A DNA stretch of 44,053 nt from Clostridia bacterium (GCA_009929315.1 SAAS01000012.1:1-44053), one strand, 5' to 3'; numbered from the stretch's first letter, positions 7,775 to 16,804 are shown. A program made the numbers and translations. The notes: generated from the sequence alone by a model not told the origin.

Positions 7775-10471
7775 ATGGAACACAAAGAAAAAGTTCTGAT
7801 GTTTGCCAACAAAGTCGGTAACAAAAAGAACGGTCAGAAATCGGGCATGACAGCGTCCTATACTTGGACAGACCCGGAGTATATGATCTTGGAGCCGGTA
7901 GTAACGGACGAAATGGCCGAGGTTGCCATGGGAATGGATTTCCGCGTTCGTAAAAGCGCAGAGGAAATTTCAAAGGCTTCCGGCAAGGATCTTGAAACCG
8001 CAAAGCGCTGCCTTTATGAGCTTGCGGACGCAGGAGTATGCTTCGTTAACAACATCGACGGTGTGGACGTTTTCTGGTATGACTCTTGGATTCCCGGCAT
8101 TATGGAAATGATGACCAACCATCCCACAAACCCCTACAAGTTTCCCCAGATAGCCGAGGCGTTTGAGGCTTACGGCAGAATCCGCGGACCGAAGTCCTCG
8201 GGAGCTTTCCCCGTCGGCGTCGGACTGATGCGCGTCATCCCCATTGAAAAGGCGATTGACGGCAATTCACGCGCCTGTTCTTATGAGGAAATTTCAAAGT
8301 ACCTTGACGATGCGCACAAATACTCCGTATCCAATTGTTCCTGCCGTACCTCAAGAGAGATTTTGGGCGAGGGCTGCGGACATCTTAAAGAGGACATGTG
8401 CATTCAGCTCGACCATGCCGCCGAATACTATATCCGCACGGGCCGCGGCCGTGAGATTACCCGTCAGGAAGCGGACGAGATAATCAGACGCGCGGAAGAA
8501 AACGGTCTCATGCATCAGATTCCGAACACCGACGGCAGCGGCAAGACTCACGCTATATGCAACTGCTGCGGCTGTGGCTGCTACGCACTGCGTACCAGCA
8601 CGATGTTTAAAAATAACGACATGTCCCGTTCAAACTATGTAGCGAAGGTTGACAAGGAAAACTGCGTTGCCTGCGGACAGTGCGCCGAAAACTGCCCAAT
8701 GAACGCCATCCAGCTCGGACAGAAGCTCTGCTCTAAGAGCAAGGTCGTAACCAATATTGATACCAAGGTCACTCCGCGTGATTATAAATGGACAGAGGAT
8801 AAGTGGAACAAGGATTACCGCATCAACCGCAAGAATGTCGTTGAGACAGGTACCTCGCCCTGCAAGTCCACCTGCCCGGCACATATCGCGGTTCAGGGCT
8901 ACATCAGACTTGCCGCTCAGGGCAAATATGCCGAGGCCCTTGACCTTATTAAGAAGGAAAACCCGTTCCCCGCGGTCTGCGGACGTATCTGCCCCCACGC
9001 CTGCGAGTCCGAGTGCACCCGCGGCGAGATTGACCAGCCGATAGCAATCGACGAAATCAAGAAGTTCATCGCGGATCAGGAGCTTAGAGCCGATGTTCGC
9101 TTCGTGCCCAAAAAGCGCCACGATTACAGCGATAAAAAAATCGCGGTTGTCGGAGCGGGTCCTGCGGGACTGAGCTGCGCCTACTATCTTGCGCTTGAAG
9201 GTTATTCCGTCACCGTATTTGAAAAGCACGAGAAGCTCGGCGGTATGCTGACCCTCGGAATACCCTCCTTCCGCCTTGAAAAGGACGTTATCGAAGCCGA
9301 AATCGAAATCCTCCGCGAAATGGGCGTTGAGTTTAAGCTCGGTGTTGAAGTCGGCACGGATGTCACGCTCGACGAGCTGCGCGAAAAGGGCTACAAGGGC
9401 TTCTATCTCGCAATCGGTGCTCAGTCCGGACGTAAGCTCGGCATTGAAGGAGAGGACGCTTCCGGTGTTATCACGGGCGTTGATTTCCTGCGCAATGTCA
9501 GCCTCGGGAATCCCGAAAAGCTGAGCGGAAACGTCGTCGTAATCGGCGGCGGCAATGTCGCAATCGATGTTGCGCGCACAGCCGTTCGCTCGGAGGCTTC
9601 AGGCGTTAATATGTACTGCCTTGAGTCAGCCGCCGAAATGCCCGCGCTGCCCGAGGAAATCGAAGAGGCAAACGCGGAGAATATTGCCATTAACAACGGA
9701 TGGGGACCCAAGCGCATAGTCGTCGAAAACGGCAAGGTAACGGGCGTTGAGTTTAAAAAGTGCGTTTCTGTTTTTGATAACGGCAAGTTCTCGCCGAAAT
9801 ACGACGAAAACGATGTCATCACCGTGCCTGCGGACTTTGTCCTTCTCTCCGTGGGACAGTCCATCGTTTGGGGTAAGCTCCTCGAGGGCAGCAAGGTCGA
9901 GTTGGGACGCGGAAATACCGCGGTAGCCGACGGCTTCACCTATCAGACCGCCCAGAACGACGTTTTTGTAGGCGGCGACGCTTTCTCGGGCCCGAAATTC
10001 GCTATTGACGCGATTGCGGCCGGCAAGCAGGCGGCTATATCCCTCCACCGTTTTGTACAGCCCGGTCAGAATCTGCTTTACGGCAGAGATCGCAGAGAGT
10101 ATGTTTCACTTGATAAAAGCAATCTTGTAATCAGCGGCTACGACAACACCCCGCGCCAGACCCCGGGTCACAACCCCGAAAGCTCAAAGTCCTTTAAGGA
10201 CAGCCGCGTGACCTTCACCGAGGAGCAGATGAAAAAGGAAACCGAGCGCTGCCTCGGCTGCGGCGCCGCGATAGTGGACGAGTATATGTGTGTCGGCTGC
10301 GGTCAGTGTACGACAAAGTGCAAATTTGACGCGATACACCTCGAAAGAGTCTATGACGGAGAGGGCCTTTCCTTCGAGAAGATTAAGCCTGTCGTTCTCA
10401 AAACAATGCTTAAGCGCGAGGGGAAAATTGCAGTTCGAAAAGTTAAGGATTCATTCGCAAAAAAAGATTAA
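7775..10471 (+). CDS. Multidomain Fe-S/FAD oxidoreductase (GltD-like core with extra ferredoxin modules)
   Basis: An 898-residue soluble electron-transfer protein. Domains in order: a winged-helix-like segment (about 40-105); a Cys-rich module (CSCRTSR near 188, CNCCGCGC near 262); a [4Fe-4S] ferredoxin motif CVACGQCAENCP (297-308); a GltD-type N-terminal Fe-S helical domain with CKSTCP, CGRICPHACESEC (363-414); an FAD Rossmann fold IAVVGAGPAGLS (456-467); an NAD(P) Rossmann fold VVVIGGGNVAID (587-598); FAD closing motif FVGGDAFSGPK; and a C-terminal ferredoxin CVGCGQCTTKC. The core is related to the NADPH-oxidising small subunit of glutamate synthase and NfnB-type transhydrogenase subunits, but no large subunit is adjacent. 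HypA follows 36 bases downstream. The substrate is unknown; the likely role is shuttling electrons between NAD(P)H and ferredoxin. Confidence 0.85.
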   Translation: MEHKEKVLMFANKVGNKKNGQKSGMTASYTWTDPEYMILEPVVTDEMAEVAMGMDFRVRKSAEEISKASGKDLETAKRCLYELADAGVCFVNNIDGVDVFWYDSWIPGIMEMMTNHPTNPYKFPQIAEAFEAYGRIRGPKSSGAFPVGVGLMRVIPIEKAIDGNSRACSYEEISKYLDDAHKYSVSNCSCRTSREILGEGCGHLKEDMCIQLDHAAEYYIRTGRGREITRQEADEIIRRAEENGLMHQIPNTDGSGKTHAICNCCGCGCYALRTSTMFKNNDMSRSNYVAKVDKENCVACGQCAENCPMNAIQLGQKLCSKSKVVTNIDTKVTPRDYKWTEDKWNKDYRINRKNVVETGTSPCKSTCPAHIAVQGYIRLAAQGKYAEALDLIKKENPFPAVCGRICPHACESECTRGEIDQPIAIDEIKKFIADQELRADVRFVPKKRHDYSDKKIAVVGAGPAGLSCAYYLALEGYSVTVFEKHEKLGGMLTLGIPSFRLEKDVIEAEIEILREMGVEFKLGVEVGTDVTLDELREKGYKGFYLAIGAQSGRKLGIEGEDASGVITGVDFLRNVSLGNPEKLSGNVVVIGGGNVAIDVARTAVRSEASGVNMYCLESAAEMPALPEEIEEANAENIAINNGWGPKRIVVENGKVTGVEFKKCVSVFDNGKFSPKYDENDVITVPADFVLLSVGQSIVWGKLLEGSKVELGRGNTAVADGFTYQTAQNDVFVGGDAFSGPKFAIDAIAAGKQAAISLHRFVQPGQNLLYGRDRREYVSLDKSNLVISGYDNTPRQTPGHNPESSKSFKDSRVTFTEEQMKKETERCLGCGAAIVDEYMCVGCGQCTTKCKFDAIHLERVYDGEGLSFEKIKPVVLKTMLKREGKIAVRKVKDSFAKKD

Positions 10472-10507
10472 ATTCGTTGCAAAACGAAGATAAGGCGGTT
10501 ATAATCT

Positions 10508-10855
10508 ATGCATGAGCTTGGAATCGTTATGGAAATAGTCAAAGTGGTCAAAGACCTTGCCGCCGAGCAGGGGATAAGCAAGGTGGACTCAATCGTTCTG
10601 CAAATCGGCGAGCTTTCGCCGGTTGTACCGAGATTCATCGAGGAGTGCTTTCCTGCCGCGATTGACGGTACCTTCATGGAGAATACCAAACTTGAAATTG
10701 AGATTATGCCCGGAAATGGAATGTGCAACGACTGCAGCACGGTTTTCAATGTGCTCAAAAGCGAAGGCAGCTGTCCAAAATGTCACAGTAAAAGCTTCGC
10801 AATCCTAAGCGGAAGAGATTTCTACATCAAGGAAATCAAGGTTCCCGAGGAATAA
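10508..10855 (+). CDS. hypA: HypA-type nickel metallochaperone
   Basis: Delivers nickel during [NiFe]-hydrogenase maturation. The 115-residue protein has the invariant N-terminal MHEL with the nickel-binding His2, and the structural zinc site CNDC (73-76) and CPKC (89-92), at the normal HypA length. AAGGCGG precedes the ATG. It appears co-transcribed with the Fe-S/FAD oxidoreductase upstream. No hydrogenase structural gene and no hypB-F lie in the window, so its partner is either elsewhere or it serves another nickel enzyme. Confidence 0.9.
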   Translation: MHELGIVMEIVKVVKDLAAEQGISKVDSIVLQIGELSPVVPRFIEECFPAAIDGTFMENTKLEIEIMPGNGMCNDCSTVFNVLKSEGSCPKCHSKSFAILSGRDFYIKEIKVPEE

Positions 10856-10900
10856 TGCTGTCGGCAGGCTTTGCCTGTTGATATATTCTCTGCAAAAGAT

Positions 10901-10942
10901 AGAACCGCTCCGATGGCACTCTGCCGTCACCGGAGCGGTTCT
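10901..10942. terminator. Bidirectional terminator between hypA and the ttcA-like gene
   Basis: A 12-bp stem AGAACCGCTCCG (10901-10912) / CGGAGCGGTTCT (10931-10942), extended inside by GGCA/TGCC, lies between two convergent genes, with TT on the plus side and A-rich sequence on the other. Confidence 0.85.
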
Positions 10943-10966
10943 TCGATTTTCTCTGACAAAAACTGA

Positions 10967-11833
10967 TTAAATTAAATCGGAATTATCGTGCGGCTCGTCG
11001 TAGTCATCTAAAAAAGAATGCTCAACGCCGTCTTTCTTATAGCCTATCAAAGTGTTCAAATTCACGCACTGGATACTGCTGAAAATGCTTTTTTCAACAT
11101 TGGGATTATCGCGGCGCAGGGTTTTTAGCAGTAATTTCATCTCCTGGCGTTTAGATTCGCCAACGCCGTCGTCGCTCTTGGCGCAGCTTTCCGTGAAGCG
11201 GCAGGCGCAGCGGATAAACTCAAGACCGTTATACTGAGCCCAGGCGATTATGTTCTCCTCGTGTACGCAGTACATCGGGCGGATTAGCTCCATTCCGGGG
11301 AAATTCGTGCTGTGCAGCTTCGGCATCATGGTCTGAATCTGCGCGCCGTAAAGCATTCCCATAAGGGTAGTTTCGATAACGTCGCTGAAGTGGTGACCGA
11401 GAGCGATTTTGTTGCAGCCAAGCTCCTGCGCCTTGGAGTACAGAAAGCCCCTGCGCATTCTGGCGCACAGGTAGCAGGGTGATTTGTCAGCCCCCGCGAC
11501 AACCTCAAAAATATCCGACTCGAATATCGTAATCGGAATATTGAGAAGCGCCGCGTTGTCAATAATACGCTGACGGTTAGCTTCGCTGTAACCGGGGTCC
11601 ATTACAAGAAAAACAAGCTCAAAGGGTACATCTCCGTGACGGTGAAGCTCCTGCATTAGCTTTGCAAGGAGCATCGAGTCCTTGCCGCCCGAAATGCACA
11701 CCGCGATTTTGTCATTTTCCTTGACCATCTCATAGCGTTTAATGCCCTCGATAAAAGGGTTCCATATCCGCTTGCGGTAGCTTTTGTGGAGGCTTCTTTC
11801 AACCTCTTCGTATTTTTCGAGCTGTCGGCCCAT
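10967..11833 (-). CDS. ttcA: TtcA-family PP-loop tRNA thiolation ATPase
   Basis: Predicted to adenylate a tRNA cytidine and introduce sulfur (2-thiocytidine at position 32 in characterised TtcA). The 288-residue protein has the PP-loop CISGGKDS (46-53), the cysteine pair PCYLCARMRRG (120/123) and IALGHHFSDVIET, plus further cysteines (CACRF, SCAKS) that may complete an Fe-S site. Lies downstream of mnmA on the same strand, about 111 bases away, so both tRNA thiolation genes may share a transcript. Several paralogous TtcA-like families exist in Clostridia and the exact nucleotide modified is not certain. Confidence 0.82.
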   Translation of the reverse strand: MGRQLEKYEEVERSLHKSYRKRIWNPFIEGIKRYEMVKENDKIAVCISGGKDSMLLAKLMQELHRHGDVPFELVFLVMDPGYSEANRQRIIDNAALLNIPITIFESDIFEVVAGADKSPCYLCARMRRGFLYSKAQELGCNKIALGHHFSDVIETTLMGMLYGAQIQTMMPKLHSTNFPGMELIRPMYCVHEENIIAWAQYNGLEFIRCACRFTESCAKSDDGVGESKRQEMKLLLKTLRRDNPNVEKSIFSSIQCVNLNTLIGYKKDGVEHSFLDDYDEPHDNSDLI

Positions 11834-11944
11834 AAGGTCTTCTCCCTGTAAATCTCGTCCGAGATTTAAAAATAATTTGCTGATTTTATCTCTGGCTGTT
11901 AGGCGCTTTCTAAGCCTTGCTATTCTAATACAAAACTCAGAAAA

Positions 11945-13051
11945 TTACAACAAATCTTCTCGCTGAGACGGCGTGTGAACAATTGTTCCGCCGCCGATTA
12001 CGGTGTCGTCGTCGTAGAAAACGGCGGCCTGTCCCGATGTTACGGCGCGCTGCGGTTCAAAAAAGCGAACCAAAAGCGAACCGTCTTCAAGAGGAATGAG
12101 AACTGCCGGAGCTTCCTTTTGACTGTACCGCGTTTTCACGGAAGCCTTCATCGGAGCCGACAGTTCTTCGACGGAAATGAGGTTTACATCCTTTACAAGC
12201 ATTCCCTCACTATAAAGCTCGCTCTCATCGCCGAGCACTACGGTATTGCTTCCAAGGTCCTTGCGAATAACGTATTTTGGCTTTTCAAAGCTGAGCTTAA
12301 GCCCCTTGCGCTGTCCGATTGTGTAATGAATAAGCCCCTCGTGCTCACCGAGAACATTGCCCTTACTGTCAACGAAATTGCCGTGAGGAGAGGAAACCTT
12401 CATCGTGTTTTCAAGAAAAGAGCAGTAATCGCCGTCCTTCACAAAACATATATCCTGACTGTCTGGCTTTTTGGCATTAACCAACCCGCGAGATTCGGCA
12501 ATCGCTCGCACCTCGCTTTTTTTAAGATTGCCAAGTGGGAAAAGCGTGTGCTTTAATTGCTCCTGCGTCAGCGCGTAAAGGACGTAGCTCTGGTCCTTTG
12601 ACGGGTCGGCGGCTTTTTTAAGAAGGTATCTGCCGCGCTCCTCGCTAAATTCAACGCGAGCATAATGCCCTGTGGCGATATAGTCCATGTCCAGTACCAA
12701 AGCGCGTTCCAAAAGCTTATCAAACTTTATGAAGCGATTGCAGTCAATGCAGGGATTCGGAGTTTCCCCGTTCGCGTAGGACGCGGCAAAGCGATTTATT
12801 ACCTGCTGCCTGAAAAGTTCTCCGAAGTTGAAAACATGGTGGACAAAGCCGAGCCTCATAGCCACGGCGCGCGCGTCCTCAACGTCCTCTAGACTGCAGC
12901 AGGTTCTCGCTTGGTGCTCAAGACCAATTTCCTCGTTTGAAAACAGCTTGAGAGTCGCGCCGATTACCTCAAAGCCCTCATCCTTCAAAAGCGCTGCGGC
13001 GACGGAGCTGTCAACTCCGCCGCTCATGGCAACCATAACTTTTATTGCCAT
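11945..13051 (-). CDS. mnmA: tRNA-specific 2-thiouridylase
   Basis: Thiolates uridine 34 of tRNA-Lys, -Glu and -Gln using sulfur relayed from a cysteine desulfurase. The 368-residue protein has the PP-loop MSGGVDSS at its N-terminus, the catalytic-cysteine motif NPCIDCNRFIKF and the second cysteine in SQDICFV, then the central and beta-barrel domains. I chose the ATG at 13051, with GGGAG 8 bases before it; a TTG five codons upstream falls inside that site. It sits in a block of sulfur genes (metY, cysK) and is upstream of a second thiolase. Confidence 0.95.
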   Translation of the reverse strand: MAIKVMVAMSGGVDSSVAAALLKDEGFEVIGATLKLFSNEEIGLEHQARTCCSLEDVEDARAVAMRLGFVHHVFNFGELFRQQVINRFAASYANGETPNPCIDCNRFIKFDKLLERALVLDMDYIATGHYARVEFSEERGRYLLKKAADPSKDQSYVLYALTQEQLKHTLFPLGNLKKSEVRAIAESRGLVNAKKPDSQDICFVKDGDYCSFLENTMKVSSPHGNFVDSKGNVLGEHEGLIHYTIGQRKGLKLSFEKPKYVIRKDLGSNTVVLGDESELYSEGMLVKDVNLISVEELSAPMKASVKTRYSQKEAPAVLIPLEDGSLLVRFFEPQRAVTSGQAAVFYDDDTVIGGGTIVHTPSQREDLL

Positions 13052-13070
13052 AATGATTACTCCCAAATAA

Positions 13071-13100
13071 TCGGGGCGGACGTTTTTCGCCCGCCCCGAA
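13071..13100 (-). terminator. GC-rich hairpin between metY and mnmA
   Basis: CGGGGCGG and CCCGCCCCG form a strong stem around a T-rich loop. On the minus strand it follows the metY stop and is succeeded by ATTATTT, a weak T tract, so it may end metY transcription only partly. Confidence 0.55.
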
Positions 13101-13119
13101 GCCTATACAAATTACGCGC

Positions 13120-14394
13120 TCAAAAGGCCTGAGCCAAATCGGCAATGATGTCGTCGATATGCTCGGTGCCTATGGATAGTCGGATGGTGTTGGGTTTAAT
13201 GCCGGACTCGAGCAGCTCCCCTTCGTCCATCTGCGAATGGGTGGTGCTCGCGGGGTGAATCGCAAGGGACTTTACGTCCGCCACGTTCGCAAGCTGCGAG
13301 AAAAGCTCCAGTTTGTCGATGAACGCTCTTGCGGTGTCCGCACCGCCGCGAATCTCGAAGGTGAAAATCGAGCCGCCGCCTTTGGGGAAATACTTCTTGT
13401 AGAGCTTGTTATAGGGGCTGTCTGGCAGGGAGGGGTGGTTCACCCTGATAACCTGCGGATGGGTTTTGAGAAAATCGATAACCTTCATGGTGTTATAAAT
13501 ATGGCGCTCAACGCGAAGAGAAAGCGTTTCAAGCCCCTGTAGGAAAAGGAAAGAGTTAAACGGGCTCAGGGTTGCGCCCGTGTCGCGAAGCAGAGTAACT
13601 CGTGCCTTTGTAATATAGGCGGCAGCGCCCGCGGCCTCGGTAAGACGAACCCCGTGATAGCTTGGATTGGGCTCGGAAAGTCCGGGGAACTTGCCGGAGG
13701 CCGCCCAGTCAAACTTGCCCGCGTCGACGATAACGCCGCCGATGGAGGTGCCGTGACCACCGATGAACTTCGTGGCGGAGTGCACAACTATGTCCGCACC
13801 GTATTCAATCGGACGCAGCAGATAGGGCGTTGCGAAGGTGTTGTCGACTACGAGCGGAATACCGTTTTTATGGGCAAGGTCGGCAATTGCTTTAATGTCG
13901 ATAATGCTCGAATTGGGGTTGCCCAGCGATTCAATAAAAATTGCATTGGTGTTGGGTTTTATCGCGGCGGCGAAGCTCCCCTCTATATCGGGGTCAACAA
14001 AGCTTACGTCGATGCCGAAGTCCTTGAAGGTGTGTGCGAACAGGTTGTAGGTGCCGCCGTAAAGGGTATTGGCGGAAACAATATGGTCGCCTGCTCTTGT
14101 AATATTCTGTATGGCATAGGTGATGGCTGCCGCACCGCTGGCGGTAGCGAGAGCCGCAATGCCGCCCTCGAGAGCCGCAATGCGCTTTTCAAAGACATCA
14201 GATGTGGGGTTCATAATGCGGGAATAAATGTTGCCGCCCTCTGTAAGGCCGAAGCGCCCTGCCGCCTGAGCGGAGTTCTCAAATACGTAAGAAGTGGTTT
14301 GGTAAATCGGCACAGCTCTGGCGTCGGTTGCAGGGTCGGGGTTTTCCTGGCCGACATGAACCTGCAGGGTCTCGAATTTATAGTTTTTACTCAT
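13120..14394 (-). CDS. metY: O-acetylhomoserine sulfhydrylase
   Basis: Makes homocysteine from O-acetylhomoserine and sulfide with PLP, the direct sulfhydrylation route to methionine. The 424-residue protein is of normal MetY length, with [13 protein letters not shown], the cofactor Lys209 in [13 protein letters not shown], and [13 protein letters not shown] near the C-terminus. CGGAG lies 9 bases before the ATG. That start overlaps the stop of a 39-codon ORF (ATGA), so translation is probably coupled. Its promoter shares an element with those of cysK and the Rrf2 gene, placing it in a sulfur regulon. Confidence 0.95.
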   Translation of the reverse strand: MSKNYKFETLQVHVGQENPDPATDARAVPIYQTTSYVFENSAQAAGRFGLTEGGNIYSRIMNPTSDVFEKRIAALEGGIAALATASGAAAITYAIQNITRAGDHIVSANTLYGGTYNLFAHTFKDFGIDVSFVDPDIEGSFAAAIKPNTNAIFIESLGNPNSSIIDIKAIADLAHKNGIPLVVDNTFATPYLLRPIEYGADIVVHSATKFIGGHGTSIGGVIVDAGKFDWAASGKFPGLSEPNPSYHGVRLTEAAGAAAYITKARVTLLRDTGATLSPFNSFLFLQGLETLSLRVERHIYNTMKVIDFLKTHPQVIRVNHPSLPDSPYNKLYKKYFPKGGGSIFTFEIRGGADTARAFIDKLELFSQLANVADVKSLAIHPASTTHSQMDEGELLESGIKPNTIRLSIGTEHIDDIIADLAQAF

Positions 14395-14510
14395 AGCTTT
14401 AATCTCCGTTTCATTGTTTTTTGATTGTGGTTGCCGCGTATTTTATTCGGAAACCGCATTCGTCCAAAACGGAAATTGCTGCGGAGCAGCTCGAAGAATT
14501 TTAGGTTCAT
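14391..14510 (-). CDS. 39-residue basic leader ORF overlapping metY
   Basis: A small ORF with its own strong ribosome binding site (AGGAG, 8 bases before the ATG at 14510) lies on the metY transcript. It begins [14 protein letters not shown] and ends in a basic stretch KRRLKL; there are no cysteines and three Met in total. Its TGA overlaps the metY ATG as ATGA, so its translation should feed ribosomes into metY. It is rich in Arg/Lys/Phe/Asn. I do not recognise a family. It may be a regulatory leader peptide, a true small protein, or a coupling device only. Confidence 0.6.
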   Translation of the reverse strand: MNLKFFELLRSNFRFGRMRFPNKIRGNHNQKTMKRRLKL

Positions 14511-14533
14511 GGCGTCAACTCCTGTATGTTATA

Positions 14534-14583
14534 ATTCATATCGGATTAGTATGTATATAGCATACCCGAGGACGCTTTGTCAA
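14534..14583 (-). promoter_or_regulatory. metY promoter with shared sulfur-regulon operator
   Basis: Minus-strand TTGACA (14578-14583) and TATATA (14554-14559) are 18 bases apart. From the -10 onward the sequence reads ATACATACTAAT then TATGAAT (14534-14556). The 12-mer ATACATACTAAT is identical to one in the promoter of the Rrf2-family gene at 16820. Confidence 0.72.
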
Positions 14584-14678
14584 GCGGAATTGGGATAAAA
14601 CTTCAATTGCTACAAATTTTGTAGGAAATACTATACAGTCCCCCAAAAAGCTCTCATAATTTTATGAAAAGACGGTAG

Positions 14679-15452
14679 CTAAGTGCTCTCGGAGCCGCTT
14701 TCTTTTATCAAATCCTTAATAACTTCGGAGGCGAGAATATAACCCGCGACGGGTGGCACAAAGGAAATGCTGCCGGGTATCTGACGTCTTGAACTGCAAT
14801 TTCTCCCGGATCCTGGCTGGCATTCGCAATTATCTTTGCTGCTCAGCTCCTCCGACTCCGTCGGCTCCGTAATATCCTCCTTGGAATAAACGACTTTGAG
14901 CGTCTTTATTCCCCTGCGGCGAAGCTCCTTGCGCATGATTCTGGCAAGGGGGCACATACTTGTTTTTGAAATATCGGAAACCTCGAACCTTGTCGGGTCG
15001 AGCTTGTTGCCCGCCCCCATGCAGCTTATTATCGGGACATTTGCCGCTTTAGCCCGTTCCACCAGCAAAAGCTTGGCGGTTACGGTATCAATGGCGTCAA
15101 CTACATAGTCGTAATCTGCGAAGGTGAAGCGCTCGGCGTTATCCTTGCCGAAAAAGCACTCGTGGACATTGACCTTGCACTCGGGGTTTATTTCGAGAAC
15201 GCGATTTCTCATCGCTTCGACTTTCTTCTGTCCGATGGTCTTATGGGTTGCCAAAAGCTGCCTGTTTATGTTGGTGAGGCATATTTTGTCGTCGTCAACG
15301 AGGTCAATTGCGCCTATGCCGCTTCGCACCAACGCTTCCGCGGCAAAGGAGCCAACGCCCCCCAAACCGAAAACGGCTACTCTTGAGGAGCCGAGCTTCT
15401 CCATTGCCGCCTTGCCCAGTAAAAGCTCCGTTCTTGAAAATTCGTTTAACAT
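14679..15452 (-). CDS. tcdA: tRNA threonylcarbamoyladenosine dehydratase (ThiF/E1-like)
   Basis: Converts t6A to cyclic t6A at tRNA position 37 through ATP-dependent adenylation. The 257-residue protein carries the E1-like Rossmann motif VFGLGGVGSFAAEAL (about 28-42), the RQLLATHKTIGQKK segment, YDYVVDAIDTV, and the family C-terminus IPGSISFVPPVAGYILASEVIKDL. An extra Cys-rich insert (CECQ...RNCSS) sits before it. Older annotations often call such proteins HesA/MoeB/ThiF. It has its own promoter and lies between two sulfur-assimilation genes. Confidence 0.88.
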   Translation of the reverse strand: MLNEFSRTELLLGKAAMEKLGSSRVAVFGLGGVGSFAAEALVRSGIGAIDLVDDDKICLTNINRQLLATHKTIGQKKVEAMRNRVLEINPECKVNVHECFFGKDNAERFTFADYDYVVDAIDTVTAKLLLVERAKAANVPIISCMGAGNKLDPTRFEVSDISKTSMCPLARIMRKELRRRGIKTLKVVYSKEDITEPTESEELSSKDNCECQPGSGRNCSSRRQIPGSISFVPPVAGYILASEVIKDLIKESGSEST

Positions 15453-15514
15453 GTGAGGTTCCTTCCGATGGAATGGTTATTATTCAAAATACATGGCTGA
15501 AAAATCATATAAGA

Positions 15515-15543
15515 ATAATATGATTGCTTAGTCGTTCTGTCAA
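15515..15543 (-). promoter_or_regulatory. tcdA promoter
   Basis: Minus-strand TTGACA (15538-15543) and TATTAT (15515-15520) are separated by exactly 17 bases, about 60 bases before the gene. Confidence 0.7.
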
Positions 15544-15588
15544 GAAATATTATACACTGCGGGGGGCGTGTTTCCTTCCGTATAAGCC

Positions 15589-15632
15589 AAAAAAACAAGA
15601 AACCGTCTCCGTACAGACAGTTCCTTGTTTTG
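15589..15632 (-). terminator. Intrinsic terminator after cysK
   Basis: A long imperfect stem AAACAAG...GTCT / AGAC...CTTGTTT (15593-15608 with 15615-15630) is followed on the minus strand by a run of seven T. Confidence 0.82.
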
Positions 15633-15695
15633 CTTTGGAGAGAGGTCATTTGCTGCGGAGGAAACACACAGAAGGATATGAAACGGAGTAGGGAA

Positions 15696-16628
15696 CTACT
15701 CAGAAAAAAGCGGAGTTGAAAGATAGCGCTCGCCTGTATCGGGCAGAATAACAACAATCACTTTGTCCGCGTTTTCGGGGCGCTTGGCAAGCTCGGTTGC
15801 CGCCCAAACGGCTGCACCGGAGGAAATGCCGATCAGCAGTCCGTCGGTTTTTGAGAGCTCGCGCCCGACTTCAAAGGCGTCTTCATTCTTTACGCGGATA
15901 ATTTCATCGTAAATCTTGGTGTTGAGGGTGTCGGGAACAAAGCCGGCGCCGATGCCCTGAATCTTGTGAGGTCCCGCTTTTCCTTCGGAAAGCACAGGAG
16001 AAGAGTCGGGCTCAACCGCGATTATCTTAATTTTCGGGTTTTTTGATTTAAGGTATTCGCCTGTGCCGGATATCGTGCCGCCCGTGCCGATACCTGACAC
16101 AAAGAAGTCAACTTTTCCGTCCGTGTCGTCCCATATTTCGGGACCTGTGGTCACCTTGTGAACAGCGGGATTCGCGGGGTTTGTAAACTGCCCGGGGATG
16201 AATGAATTTGGAATCTCGGCGGCGAGCTCTTTGGATTTTTCAATTGCGCCCGGCATACCTTTCGCGCCCTCGGTAAGAACAAGCTCGGCACCGTATGCTT
16301 TTAAGAGAGTTCTGCGCTCAACGCTCATGGTTTCGGGCATGGTAAGAATTATCCTGTAACCGCGTGCCGCCGCGACAGAGGCAAGACCGATTCCCGTGTT
16401 GCCGCTTGTCGGCTCAATGATGACGGAATCGGGTCCCAGCAGTCCCTTTGCCTCCGCGTCGTCAATCATGGCCTTTGCGATTCTGTCCTTAACGCTGCCG
16501 GCCGGATTGAAATACTCGAGCTTTCCGATGACGGAAGCCTTAAGTCCGTGCTTCTTTTCGTAGTTGGTAAGCTCCAAAAGGGGTGTTTTTCCGATAAGCT
16601 CGGTAAGACTTTTATTGATTTTCGACAT
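15696..16628 (-). CDS. cysK: Cysteine synthase (O-acetylserine sulfhydrylase)
   Basis: Makes cysteine from O-acetylserine and sulfide with PLP. The 310-residue protein has the PLP lysine in NPAGSVKDR (Lys47), the phosphate-binding loop [11 protein letters not shown], the [15 protein letters not shown] loop and [11 protein letters not shown], all diagnostic of CysK. GGAGG lies 9 bases before the ATG. It is divergent from a cysteine-free Rrf2 regulator. In Bacillus subtilis CysK itself binds the Rrf2-type regulator CymR to form the active repressor, so this head-to-head arrangement suggests the same control loop. Confidence 0.96.
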   Translation of the reverse strand: MSKINKSLTELIGKTPLLELTNYEKKHGLKASVIGKLEYFNPAGSVKDRIAKAMIDDAEAKGLLGPDSVIIEPTSGNTGIGLASVAAARGYRIILTMPETMSVERRTLLKAYGAELVLTEGAKGMPGAIEKSKELAAEIPNSFIPGQFTNPANPAVHKVTTGPEIWDDTDGKVDFFVSGIGTGGTISGTGEYLKSKNPKIKIIAVEPDSSPVLSEGKAGPHKIQGIGAGFVPDTLNTKIYDEIIRVKNEDAFEVGRELSKTDGLLIGISSGAAVWAATELAKRPENADKVIVVILPDTGERYLSTPLFSE

Positions 16629-16675
16629 AATACATTACCTCCATAATCGAATAGAACATATAAAACCTATAAGTA

Positions 16676-16711
16676 TAGTATGATAATAACGCGCAAAGCT
16701 TCTTTTGTCAA
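16676..16711 (-). promoter_or_regulatory. cysK promoter with CATACTA element
   Basis: Minus-strand TTGACA (16706-16711), 17 bases, TATTAT (16683-16688), followed directly by CATACTA (16676-16682), the core also found after the metY and rrf2 -10 boxes. Confidence 0.72.
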
Positions 16712-16753
16712 TAGACTTCTATTAAATATTTAATATATATGAATTATATACTA

Positions 16754-16782
16754 TTGACAAACGATTTGATTGAAATTATTAT
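16754..16782 (+). promoter_or_regulatory. Promoter of the Rrf2-family gene
   Basis: TTGACA (16754-16759) and TATTAT (16777-16782) are 17 bases apart, immediately upstream of the 19-bp palindrome at 16786. Confidence 0.7.
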
Positions 16783-16785
16783 ATA

Positions 16786-16804
16786 ATACATACTAATAAT
16801 GTAT
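16786..16804. promoter_or_regulatory. Operator palindrome of the Rrf2 gene
   Basis: ATACAT-ACTAATA-ATGTAT: perfect 6-bp arms with a 7-base centre, next to the -10 box. It includes the 12-mer ATACATACTAAT that also follows the metY -10. Confidence 0.65.

Noticed and set aside
13654..14424. 256-codon plus-strand open frame inside metY
   Set aside because: Shadow of metY; sequence shows no domain and metY is clearly the coding strand.
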